From positions 2,790,001 through 2,854,000 of the forward strand of contig NZ_UGSI01000001.1 of the NCBI RefSeq assembly GCF_900454495.1: a stretch of 64,000 nucleotides of DNA, in the 5' to 3' direction. The first letter of the stretch is position 1. Every line of letters begins with the position of its first letter. The position numbers and the translations under genes were made by a program. Below are positions 16,528 through 24,084 of the stretch, piece by piece. The stretch comes from Paenibacillus macerans (lineage in GTDB: Bacteria > Bacillota > Bacilli > Paenibacillales > Paenibacillaceae). The notes beneath the pieces are model-generated. The model was given only the letters and a program-made list of their open reading frames with translations. It made no database searches and was not told the origin of the DNA.

Positions 16528-17343
16528 TCAGATTGCGCTGAACACCTGCCACACGATGGGCGTCAGCTCGATCTGCTCCCCCAGCCATTGCCGGGCGATT
16601 TTGCGGAAGATCCCCGGATCGCCGCTGCAGAAAAACTGATGCACCGGAATTCCGTCCCCGCGCGCCAAACAGCCTTTTTGATGCAAAACCGTGCTGATCT
16701 CCCGGGCCGTTTCATCCGCAGAGCTGATCAGTTTGACTTTGGGACCCATAACCTGCTGAATCGGCCGTTTTAAAAAAGGATAATGAGTGCAGCCCAGAAT
16801 CAGGCAATCGATCGGATGTTCCTTCATATCCCGCAGCGAGTCCTGAACGACATAAAGCGTCTCCGGATTTTCATAGAGCCCTCGCTCAACAAGGGGGACA
16901 AAGTCGGGACAAGCTTCGCTGACGATCTCGATTTGCGGGTTGAGTTCGCGGAGGGCCTTGTCGTATGCGCCGCTGCAAATGGTGCCGATCGTGCCGATAA
17001 CCCCGACTTTCCCCGTTTTGGTGGCGCTGATGGCTGCCCTGGAACCGGGATGAATCACGCCGATGACAGGAATTTTAACCTTCGCCTTAATATAATCCAG
17101 CGCAGCCGCCGTTGCCGTGTTACAGGCGATGACGATCATTTTCGGATCGAACTGAATGAGATAATCGACGATTTGCTCGGTAAACAAGCGGACTTCTTCG
17201 GGAGAACGGGGACCGTAGGGAGCTCTGGCCGTATCTCCGAAGTAAATAATTTTCTCTCTGGGAAGCTGCCGCATCACTTCCTTGCAGACGGTGAGGCCTC
17301 CCACTCCCGAGTCTAGTATAGCGATGGCTTGCTGCACGAACAT
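16528..17343 (-). CDS. murI: Glutamate racemase
   Basis: 271 residues. It interconverts L- and D-glutamate to supply D-Glu for peptidoglycan. Both catalytic cysteines are visible: ACNTATAA (Cys74) and GCTHYPFL (Cys185). The opening AILDSGVGGLTV and the FGDTARAPYG motif are typical. Its length matches Bacillus RacE. It is monocistronic, with AAGGATG upstream of the ATG and a strong terminator. Confidence 0.96.
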   Translation of the reverse strand: MFVQQAIAILDSGVGGLTVCKEVMRQLPREKIIYFGDTARAPYGPRSPEEVRLFTEQIVDYLIQFDPKMIVIACNTATAAALDYIKAKVKIPVIGVIHPGSRAAISATKTGKVGVIGTIGTICSGAYDKALRELNPQIEIVSEACPDFVPLVERGLYENPETLYVVQDSLRDMKEHPIDCLILGCTHYPFLKRPIQQVMGPKVKLISSADETAREISTVLHQKGCLARGDGIPVHQFFCSGDPGIFRKIARQWLGEQIELTPIVWQVFSAI

Positions 17344-17465
17344 ACCGCATCCTTCATGTGTAGTTTACTTCTCTCCCGTTACTTTATGAAATTGGCGCGC
17401 AAAGCGTACCTAAATATTAACTCAATTTAGAGGGCGGAACAAGGAATAAGCCGTGCCCCGGACAT

Positions 17466-17490
17466 AGAAAAAGACCCGCAAAACGGGGTC
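17466..17490 (-). terminator. Terminator of the YtxH-like gene
   Basis: On the minus strand GGACCCCGTTTTGCGGGTC folds into a 5-6 bp stem followed by TTTTT, 13 nt after the stop. Confidence 0.75.
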
Positions 17491-17502
17491 CTCTTCGCTG
17501 GA

Positions 17503-17874
17503 TTAGGATTCTTCTTTAGGCGCGGCGCCGGCCAGTAACGCGTCCTTTTCCGCTTCGCCTGCGGTATCGTCCGCAAATCCCGACGCTTGCGCCGTCTGCG
17601 CTTCTTCCTCTTCCGGAACATGGCCGGCACGGCGCGCTTGAATTTCGCCGATGATTCCTTCGGCTTTGTCTTTAATTTTGCCGACCAAGGCAGCGCTCTG
17701 CTCCGTCACCTTGCCGGCGATCTCCTGCGTCTTCTCGCCGACCTGCCGGGCCCCGTCCGCGATATCCTTGCGCAGCTCGCGTCCGGGTTTCGGAGCGAAC
17801 AACAGCGCGGCCACCGAACCGACGATCGTGCCGACAGCGGCACCCCACAACCAACCTTTGTTTCCTTTGCTCAC
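17503..17874 (-). CDS. YtxH-domain (general stress/gas-vesicle-like) protein
   Basis: 123 residues. A glycine-rich N-terminal membrane helix (WLWGAAVGTIVGSVAALLFAPKPG) is followed by GRELRKDIADGARQ and a long charged amphipathic helix, the standard YtxH arrangement, ending in an acidic, alanine-rich tail. Family members are stress-induced membrane-anchored proteins without an assigned biochemical activity. The minus-strand ATG is preceded by AAGGGAGAGA. It stands alone with its own terminator. The 193-bp gap 17875-18067 shows nothing. Confidence 0.82.
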   Translation of the reverse strand: MSKGNKGWLWGAAVGTIVGSVAALLFAPKPGRELRKDIADGARQVGEKTQEIAGKVTEQSAALVGKIKDKAEGIIGEIQARRAGHVPEEEEAQTAQASGFADDTAGEAEKDALLAGAAPKEES

Positions 17875-18067
17875 GGCTCATCTCTCCCTTGCCGGCATCT
17901 CCCTGCCCACACGGGGGCGGCGCGGAGCCGCTTTGCGGACTTCCGGTCAACCCTGGATCAGGGCGAATGCCTATATAGTTAATTTATATATAAGCAGCGG
18001 CGCCCAAATTGGTCACACCGGACGAGTCTCAATTTTTGCCGGCTTGTCAATGATTAGCCCGTTTGCT

Positions 18068-18496
18068 TCAGGAAGTAATGTCCTCACGGGTCAAATAGTC
18101 CCGCACGCTTTCCGCAAATGCTGGGAGAACGCCAGGAAGCCGCTCCACCAGTCCCCGAACCTGCGAGCGGTCCCAGGCATAATAGTCCTGCACCAGCGGT
18201 TTTCTGAGGCGTACCAATTCCGTTAACATCGCATGCTGCCCGGAATCGATCACCTTCTCGTCAAAAATGATGTCCACGATGTCTTCATAGCTGCTGGCGT
18301 CGCGCATGATAAAGCCGTCGATCAAGTAGCTGCCGACGTCGGTGACGATCTCCACCGCCAAATGCAAGGCGCGTTCCTCCGCGTAGCGCTCCAGCAAAGA
18401 AGGCTGCGGCGCCTTGGCCGCCCCCCGCAACACCTTGGTCAGTTCCGGCAAAAGTTCCAGCCTGCGTTCGATTTGTTCCCGGTTTACGTAATACAC
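18068..18496 (-). CDS. YutE/HepT-like (DUF86) protein, RNase motif altered
   Basis: 142 residues of helical HEPN/DUF86 type: ERALHLAVEIVTDVGSYLID and the C-terminal LVRLRKPLVQDYYAWD align with the HepT family (in Bacillus, YutE). Active HepT RNases carry R-x4-6-H, usually RNxLVHxY; here the histidine position reads Gln (RKPLVQDYY), so RNase activity is doubtful. No MntA-type nucleotidyltransferase antitoxin is adjacent, which argues against a working type VII toxin-antitoxin pair. It was probably retained for another purpose. Confidence 0.8.
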   Translation of the reverse strand: MYYVNREQIERRLELLPELTKVLRGAAKAPQPSLLERYAEERALHLAVEIVTDVGSYLIDGFIMRDASSYEDIVDIIFDEKVIDSGQHAMLTELVRLRKPLVQDYYAWDRSQVRGLVERLPGVLPAFAESVRDYLTREDITS

Positions 18497-18562
18497 GGCG
18501 TTTCCTCCTTCAGCCCGTACGTAGCGGCTGTCTTATTCGAGAACGGTCCCCCTCCGGGAACG

Positions 18563-18850
18563 TTAAAATTCAAAATCGACGGCCACCTGGCTTTCCCGGA
18601 CCTGGGTCATATGTTCGATCACTTTTTTATGCTCCGGATGAACCTGATATCCTTCCAGATCCTCCAGCGAATCAAAGGTGGCGATCAGCGCGATGTCATA
18701 GGAACGCTGGGAACGGACCACGTCAATGCCGACCTCCAGCCCCCGCAGCTGCTCCACCTTGCCTTCCAATCCGCGCAGCACCGCGGCCGTACGCTCCACG
18801 CCTTGCGGCGACGCGTCTTTTAATTTAAACAAAACGATATGCTTTATCAT
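18563..18850 (-). CDS. Dabb-domain (stress-responsive alpha/beta barrel) protein
   Basis: 95 residues from the ATG at 18850: MIKHIVLFKLKDASPQGV, then GIDVVRSQRSYDIALIATFD and YQVHPEHKKVIEHM. This is the Dabb ferredoxin-like fold, which acts as a dimer; members include stress proteins and polyketide cyclases, and the role here is unknown. The frame continues upstream to 18937, but those residues precede the family start. It lies upstream of the YutE-like gene on the same strand with a 66-nt gap. Confidence 0.82.
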   Translation of the reverse strand: MIKHIVLFKLKDASPQGVERTAAVLRGLEGKVEQLRGLEVGIDVVRSQRSYDIALIATFDSLEDLEGYQVHPEHKKVIEHMTQVRESQVAVDFEF

Positions 18851-19011
18851 CTTTAAACGTCTCTCCCTATGCTCAAATTCGGTATCTGTACAAAATATAA
18901 CATAACCGCTATCCGCAGGAAAGACGAGCACCCGCACGCTATGAATCTATCAACATACTATATATTGTCTCTTTTGATAGAGACCGTATTTGATAGAGGA
19001 GGTGACACCTA

Positions 19012-19329
19012 ATGAGCCTTCTTCGCTTCTTTCTTAACGGCCCGCTGCGCAGACGGATTCGCAGGCTTCAGGCGCAGTTGGAACTGCTGACCGGCCGCGT
19101 CGAGCGGCTGGAGGAAAGCATCGCCGCCGCCTCTTTTCCCGATCCCGGCACGCAGCAAAAACTGTCGCAATCGGTGGGCCAAAACATTTCGATCGAAACG
19201 TCAAACTCGGCCCTGCGCGGAATTTTAATCTCCGTGCAAAGCGATTCCCTGGACCTGAGCGACGAGCTTGGGCAGCGCGTAATCGTGCCCGCCGCCAGAA
19301 TTACGGCGATTCGGTTGAGAGAGAACTGA
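19012..19329 (+). CDS. Small protein with DUF2642-like C-terminus
   Basis: 105 residues. The N-terminal half is a basic helix then a coiled coil (LQAQLELLTGRVERLEESI). The C-terminal half (LSQSVGQNISIETSNSALRG, ILISVQSDSLDLSD) resembles the beta-rich DUF2642 found in spore-associated proteins; I am not certain of this match. A very strong binding site, AGGAGGTGAC, precedes the ATG, and a good terminator follows. It is probably highly translated, but the function is unknown. Confidence 0.7.
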   Translation: MSLLRFFLNGPLRRRIRRLQAQLELLTGRVERLEESIAAASFPDPGTQQKLSQSVGQNISIETSNSALRGILISVQSDSLDLSDELGQRVIVPAARITAIRLREN

Positions 19330-19347
19330 TCTTTTTCACCTTTTGCT

Positions 19348-19375
19348 TCCGGCTAATCATTGCCGGATTTTTTTT
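19348..19375 (+). terminator. Rho-independent terminator
   Basis: TCCGGC and GCCGGA with an 8-nt loop, followed by eight T. It lies 18 nt after the stop of the DUF2642-like gene. Confidence 0.85.
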
Positions 19376-19588
19376 GCGAGAATACAAAACAATTCAGGCC
19401 ACTGCCCTTTGCCCCAAATTTGGTGCCGCATCGTTATCCTATCGAGCCGTCCGCGATGCTCGGCGATCTTGCCGTCCACAACGCGATATTGACAATATAA
19501 CGTAACATATTGATCATCGTCCGACAAAAAACGATTCGCACAATCCAGCTCGCTTTAATTTTCATAGAATATTTTTTTAAAAAATAGC

Positions 19589-19617
19589 TTGACACCCAGC
19601 ACTCACTTTTATATAAT
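19589..19617 (+). promoter_or_regulatory. Consensus sigma-A promoter of the tRNA pair
   Basis: TTGACA (19589-19594) and TATAAT (19612-19617) are separated by exactly 17 bp, a perfect vegetative promoter ending 15 bp before the tRNA-Ala gene. The preceding stretch 19376-19588 holds only a possible gene remnant on the minus strand. Confidence 0.9.
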
Positions 19618-19632
19618 AAAATAGTCGCTCAC

Positions 19633-19708
19633 GGGGCCATAGCTCAGCTGGGAGAGCGCATCGCTGGCAGCGATGAGGTCAGGGGTTCGATCCCCCTTGG
19701 CTCCACCA
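19633..19708 (+). tRNA. tRNA-Ala (GGC)
   Basis: 76 nt with a complete cloverleaf: acceptor GGGGCCA/TGGCTCC, D arm GCTC..GAGC, anticodon loop CTGGCAG (anticodon GGC, 19666-19668), T arm with TTCGATC. The 3' CCA is encoded. It reads GCC/GCU alanine codons. Confidence 0.95.
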
Positions 19709-19722
19709 TAATTACACCTTAA

Positions 19723-19795
19723 GGATCGTTAGCTCAGTTGGTAGAGCAGTTGACTCTTAATCATCTGGTCCAGGGTTCGAGTCCCTGACGATCCA
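19723..19795 (+). tRNA. tRNA-Lys (CTT)
   Basis: 73 nt: acceptor GGATCGT/ACGATCC, D arm GCTC..GAGC, anticodon loop CTCTTAA (anticodon CTT, 19756-19758), T arm TTCGAGT. The 3' CCA is not encoded and must be added. The anticodon stem GTTGA/TCATC has one T-T mismatch at its second pair (positions 28 and 42). It is separated by 14 nt from tRNA-Ala and shares its promoter. Confidence 0.92.
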
Positions 19796-19801
19796 TAGAG
19801 T

Positions 19802-19825
19802 AAAACGGCAGAGATGCCGTTTTTT
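19802..19825 (+). terminator. Terminator of the tRNA transcript
   Basis: AAAACGGCA/TGCCGTTTT stem with a 4-nt loop running into a T-tract, 7 nt after tRNA-Lys. Confidence 0.85.
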
Positions 19826-19935
19826 ATTTATCTCGTGTTTTGCGGTGGTCACGGAAATAACGGTAATAAAGGTCCCTATTTAGACCAAAGAAGAAAGTTA
19901 ACTTCTGCTCAAGTTTTCCCGCAGGCAGCGTCCCG

Positions 19936-20080
19936 AAATCTAACGGTTGTGATCGTCGTTATTTGCCTGGATCTAAGCAAAAAAGCCGGATTTTAGCGAA
20001 ATAAGCGCCATGGCAACCGTTACGATTTGAAATCAACGTTCTTGGGACAAATAGCGGCCATGGCATCCGTTAGCATATTT
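19936..20080. repeat. Three copies of a short dispersed repeat
   Basis: Gene-free stretch 19826-20106. Copies of the pattern AAATAxCGxCCATGGCATCCGTTAG occur at 19999-20028 and 20049-20080 (plus) and, more diverged, at 19936-19964 (minus). Related sequences occur at 23663-23688 and 31854-31879. Each contains an imperfect inverted repeat. The family appears specific to intergenic DNA. Confidence 0.6.
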
Positions 20081-20106
20081 GTGCGACTAGACGATGCAAC
20101 GCTAGT

Positions 20107-20166
20107 AAAAAGAAGCCCCCTTATAACGGTTGCTTACCGCTTCCGCCTAAGGGGGCTTCTTTTTTT
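20107..20166. terminator. Bidirectional terminator
   Basis: AGAAGCCCCCTTA and TAAGGGGGCTTCT form a 13-bp perfect stem with T-runs on both sides. It terminates the SLH protein gene on the minus strand and anything arriving on plus. Confidence 0.85.
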
Positions 20167-20172
20167 CATATA

Positions 20173-23100
20173 TTAATCGATAAACCCAAGGTATTCCAGC
20201 ATACGCTTCAGCAAAACGGCGCTTTGGGCGCGGGTAGCGAATTCGCCGGGAGCAAACGCGTTGTTTTTCGCGCCTTCGATCATCCCTGCCGCAAGCAGTT
20301 GCTTGACGGGTTCCTGAGCCCAGCCCGCGATGCCGGAATGGTCGAAAAAGCGCTCGAGCGAAAGGGGATCCGTTCCCGGCAATTCCCCGGCGAAGCTTAC
20401 GGCGCGGGCGATCATGACCGCCATTTGTTCGCGGGTGATCGGCGAGTTCGGCTTAAACGATCCGTTCGGATACCCGTTAATGAGCCCGCCAGCAACGGCA
20501 GCTTCCACCGCCCCTGCATACCAGGCCCCCTCCGGAACGTCGTTAAAAGCGGATGGGCCCGTTTTTTCAAGAAGCCCTAAGGACCGTACGAGCATCGCTG
20601 AAAATTCGGCGCGGGTGACTTGACCGTCGGGCGTAAAACGCCCGTCAAAGCCGCCGGTCAGGACAAGCTTGTTCGCGAGCAGCTCAATTTCGGATTTCGC
20701 CCAGTGCCCATCCTGGACATCCGAAAAAGTGCGTTCCGATTGAACCACGGTGTACGTGCCGTTATGCGGCGCATAGATGAAAGCTTCGGTTCCGTCCCCT
20801 GCCGCTTGAAATACCGAAGGGACAAAATGCGCCCGCCCGTTTGCATCGACCCGCACCGCGGTGGACTTGGCGGAATTAACCCCGGCGTCAAGCCTGATCG
20901 AGCGTTCCGTGTAAACCGCTCCCGTATCGGCCAGCTCCTTGCCGTCTAAGGAAAGCGAGAAATCTACCGGTGCCGCAAGCATTTGGCAGCCTTGTCCGGC
21001 CAGCGCTTCTTGCAGTTCCCCGGCTGCGGCATCCGTCTGTTTGCCGATGGCGGCGCTTAGGACCAAACCGCCCGGTATGCTGTCCATGACGTGCAGCGGC
21101 AAGCCGTAACTCGCCCCATTGGCGCGTATCCGCAGCATTCCCTCGGGCTGCCTCAGGAGCGACTCCCGCAGCGCTTCCGCGGGAAAATCGGTCACCATGA
21201 TCGGATCCGAGCCGTTAACGGTTATGATAACTTCGCGTTCTGCACCAAATGCGGCGCTTAAGAGAGGGCCGTCCAGGATAAACCGCGTGACGGCTCTGCC
21301 GTCGCCCGCCGTTTCTTTTACGATAGCTGTCTGAACTTCCTTGCCGTTTATATAAATCCGTTCCCCCGCACTCTCCCCCGGAGCATTTACCGTTTTATCC
21401 GCCACGCCTGAAGAACCGTCGCGATGCGATCGCGAGGAGCCGGAACTCCCCGGGGTGCCCGGATCTGCAGGATCGGTCGGGTCAGTCGGATTATCCGGAT
21501 CATCGGGGCCGCCCGGATTTTCCGCTGTGTCTTCGACCGTCATCACGATACGGCCCGTATCCGTGATCTCGCCCGCAGTTACATTAACGGTCAGGGAATA
21601 AGGTTTATAGCCTGAAGCCGTAAATGAAACGGTTTGCTTGCCTTCGGGAATGTTAAACAACGTAAAATTCCCTTGGCTGTCGGTCGTGGCGCTGCTGCCG
21701 TACACGGCAGCCGTGACCCCGGGAAGCGGGGCGTCCCCCGTTCCGTAAACGGTTCCCGTCACCGTTCCGGCGGTGGCCGGAGGCGGCGTTACGGTCACCT
21801 TTGCAGCTGCCGCAAAGGAGCCGTCCACGGTCGTGACCGTGATGTCGGCTTCGCCGGCCGCCACAGGAGCGACTTCGCCGTTTTGGCTAACCTCGGCCAC
21901 CCCCGGAGCGCTGGAGCTCCAAATTACCGCAGGCTCGGTCGCGCCTTCGGGTTCGACGATAGCCGCAAGCTTCTGCGGCCCCTCGCCTAAGACAAACGTC
22001 AGCCGGTCCGGCTCCAGCCTTACGCCGGTGACGCGAACCACCGCCTGAATATCTTCGGCCGCAAGCCGGACGCTGCTCAAGGCCCGGATCAAGCCATGCA
22101 AATCCGCCTCATATACGTTTAAATACTGTCCTGCGGCAACGTTCGGAATGTCCTCCTCCAACCGGTACGCCGCCGCAGCGGCCGGAAGCTCGGCGCCAAG
22201 CAGCGGCCGAACATCCGCGGAATCAGTAAGCGTATAAGCAAACGTATGATCCGCCCCTTGGGGCTCTGCCGCTGCCTTGACGGATTTATAAACGGCGCCG
22301 GGGCCGACGCGGAAGGCGGCTAACTCGGGCGCTTGCTCTTTAACCGTCAACTGGAGCGTCGTACGATCGGTGGCGCCCCCGGCATCCGTTGCCGTGATAT
22401 CGATGCTGTAGGTGCCGGGCTGCGCTGGCGTGCCCTGAAGTACCGCCGTATGCACCCCCGTACCGATTAGGCTCAGGCCGGCGGGAAGGCCGGTCGCGCT
22501 CCAGGTGATTCCGCCTCTTGCACCGTCAAATCCCGCAAGCGAAACCGAATAAGAGACAGCTTTGACCGCATCCGGCAATTCCACGGTCAGAATCGCCGGC
22601 CTGAGGTAAGGATACCCGCCGTTCACGTTCGGATTGATCGCCCACGTATTCGTAAAATCCCAGCCCGCATCCGTATATGTGGATTGCCGCTGCATCTCGC
22701 TCGTCTCGCGGGCGTTCGCTCCGCTTGGATCGCTGCCGGCCGTTACCCCGGTGGTAACGGAGTCGAAAAAAGAATCCGCAACGAAAGAACCTGCGAAATC
22801 GGCTACACCCACCAATCCAACGATCAACGAGTAGGATGCCCCCGCCAAATTGGACTTGTCGACATTTCCGGCCGCATAAGTGCGCTGAACGCTGCCGCGA
22901 ACGATATGAGACACAAGACCGGCAGATAAGAGATAATAATTATCGCTGGTCTGGTTCGATACGTTTCCTAACGCATACGAATCGCTGATCCCGCCCCTGC
23001 CCTGACTGCCGGCCAACCCGCCGACATAGATGTTGGGGGCCGTACCGCTAACGACGGAAGCCAAAGAAAAGGAGCGAGTGATTTCGCCTATGGCACCTCC

Positions 23101-23622
23101 TGCCAATCCGCCAGTAACCGCAGCCGGATTGGCGTTCGTCCCTCCCTTGACGCTGCCCGTTACATAAGCACGGTCGATGCTGCCATCGCTCATCAGACCG
23201 ACCAGACCGCCGGTATAGGCGCCTCCCTCGATATGAACATCTACCCCCACGTTCTTGATCATGCCGGTGGAGCTGCCGAAAAATCCGACATTTTCCCGCT
23301 CATCGTCGATGACCCTGACCCCGGTGATCAAATGGCCCCTTCCGTCAAAAACTCCGCTAAATGCGGCATGCTCGTTGCCGCCGAAAGGAATCCAGCCATA
23401 CCCGGCCAAATCAATATCGCCCAGCAGCAACAGGTTTCGGTTTAAATATGCCTCTTGGTTCCGGTCGATATAAATCAGCTGTTCCGCCGTGGATATTTGA
23501 ACCCAGCCATCCGCTTCAGGCGGAGCCAGGCCGGCTTCGGCACGGACGGCACGGATTCCCCACGGTTCAAATATCGTAAAAATCATTAGTAAGGCTAAGA
23601 AAGCAGATAAGCGTTTTGTCAT
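20173..23622 (-). CDS. SLH-domain surface protein with GLUG, Ig-like and CarboxypepD_reg-like modules
   Basis: 1149 residues. From the N-terminus: a signal peptide (MTKRLSAFLALLMIFTIF, cleavage near VRAEA), GLUG-type repeats (TGGLVG, TGGLAGG, VGGLAGS; about 60-330), a putative Ig/cadherin-like domain (TYSIDITATDAGGATDRTTL), a BIG2-like domain (AVIWSSSAPGVAEVSQNG), a carboxypeptidase-regulatory-like domain (GVTAAVYGSSATTDSQGNFT), a Pro/Asp linker, and three C-terminal SLH domains (about 965-1149) that bind pyruvylated wall polymer. It is a secreted cell-surface protein, possibly adhesive. The frame opens at 23646, but GGAGGGAG is well placed for the ATG at 23622. It is monocistronic. Confidence 0.9.
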   Translation of the reverse strand: MTKRLSAFLALLMIFTIFEPWGIRAVRAEAGLAPPEADGWVQISTAEQLIYIDRNQEAYLNRNLLLLGDIDLAGYGWIPFGGNEHAAFSGVFDGRGHLITGVRVIDDERENVGFFGSSTGMIKNVGVDVHIEGGAYTGGLVGLMSDGSIDRAYVTGSVKGGTNANPAAVTGGLAGGAIGEITRSFSLASVVSGTAPNIYVGGLAGSQGRGGISDSYALGNVSNQTSDNYYLLSAGLVSHIVRGSVQRTYAAGNVDKSNLAGASYSLIVGLVGVADFAGSFVADSFFDSVTTGVTAGSDPSGANARETSEMQRQSTYTDAGWDFTNTWAINPNVNGGYPYLRPAILTVELPDAVKAVSYSVSLAGFDGARGGITWSATGLPAGLSLIGTGVHTAVLQGTPAQPGTYSIDITATDAGGATDRTTLQLTVKEQAPELAAFRVGPGAVYKSVKAAAEPQGADHTFAYTLTDSADVRPLLGAELPAAAAAYRLEEDIPNVAAGQYLNVYEADLHGLIRALSSVRLAAEDIQAVVRVTGVRLEPDRLTFVLGEGPQKLAAIVEPEGATEPAVIWSSSAPGVAEVSQNGEVAPVAAGEADITVTTVDGSFAAAAKVTVTPPPATAGTVTGTVYGTGDAPLPGVTAAVYGSSATTDSQGNFTLFNIPEGKQTVSFTASGYKPYSLTVNVTAGEITDTGRIVMTVEDTAENPGGPDDPDNPTDPTDPADPGTPGSSGSSRSHRDGSSGVADKTVNAPGESAGERIYINGKEVQTAIVKETAGDGRAVTRFILDGPLLSAAFGAEREVIITVNGSDPIMVTDFPAEALRESLLRQPEGMLRIRANGASYGLPLHVMDSIPGGLVLSAAIGKQTDAAAGELQEALAGQGCQMLAAPVDFSLSLDGKELADTGAVYTERSIRLDAGVNSAKSTAVRVDANGRAHFVPSVFQAAGDGTEAFIYAPHNGTYTVVQSERTFSDVQDGHWAKSEIELLANKLVLTGGFDGRFTPDGQVTRAEFSAMLVRSLGLLEKTGPSAFNDVPEGAWYAGAVEAAVAGGLINGYPNGSFKPNSPITREQMAVMIARAVSFAGELPGTDPLSLERFFDHSGIAGWAQEPVKQLLAAGMIEGAKNNAFAPGEFATRAQSAVLLKRMLEYLGFID

Positions 23623-23643
23623 ATTGGCTCCCTCCACATTTTG

Positions 23644-23729
23644 CAAACTCCCGTTTTTTCACAAATAACGGCCCTGGTGTCCCTTAGCCCACCAGGTCCA
23701 GTCCCTCTTCTCCCCCCTCTCTACCTACG
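23644..23729 (+). repeat. About 85-bp dispersed repeat, copy 1
   Basis: CCGTTTTTTCACAAATAACG followed by GCCCTGGTGTCCCTTAG and a pyrimidine-rich tail matches 31834-31917 at roughly 80 percent by eye. It lies in the leader of the SLH gene (on its opposite strand). It includes the short AAATAACGG...TTAG repeat. Confidence 0.65.
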
Positions 23730-23762
23730 AATTTATAGATTCTATAATGGCTCAAGACCAAA

Positions 23763-23961
23763 ATCAGTGCTTGACAAAATAAATGATGACGGAGATGGAG
23801 GTAGGCTCTCCAAACCACTTTGCACCTTTATTCCTTTGGTTCAGGAAGCCAAGTCACCTGGTCAAACGGGATAATCGTGCAAAGCCTCCGGATAGCGAGT
23901 CTCGTTCCAGGCCACGGTCTGTTGCCGGCTTGACTGTCAAGCACTGATGATTAGGTTGAAC
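23763..23961. repeat. Solo repeat with IS-end-like 17-mer
   Basis: A 14-bp perfect inverted repeat (ATCAGTGCTTGACA at 23763-23776, TGTCAAGCACTGAT at 23935-23948) encloses 158 bp. Inside, GGGATAATCGTGCAAAG (23868-23884) is identical to the inner end of IS copy 2 (56953-56969), and the following bases CTCCGGATAGCGAG continue the similarity to 56970 onward. No transposase is present. The rest of the gene-free stretch 23623-24084 shows only AT-rich sequence. Confidence 0.6.
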
Positions 23962-24084
23962 CTGTATAATCTTAAAAAATACGAATTTTTATTTTTAATA
24001 GTCGCATTTCATAGTGTAATATAGTGGCATGATCGTGGTGTTTCATTTTTGTTTCAGATTTTAAATACAGAAGGAAGATGGGGA

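Noticed and set aside
18068..18496. Type VII toxin-antitoxin system
   Set aside because: The catalytic histidine is missing and no nucleotidyltransferase antitoxin gene adjoins.
19357..19566. Open minus-strand stretch of about 64 codons (…LYCQYRVVDGKIAEHRG… WGKGQWPELF)
   Set aside because: It has protein-like composition but no start codon with a ribosome site and a stop just upstream; at best a gene remnant, so not listed as a feature.
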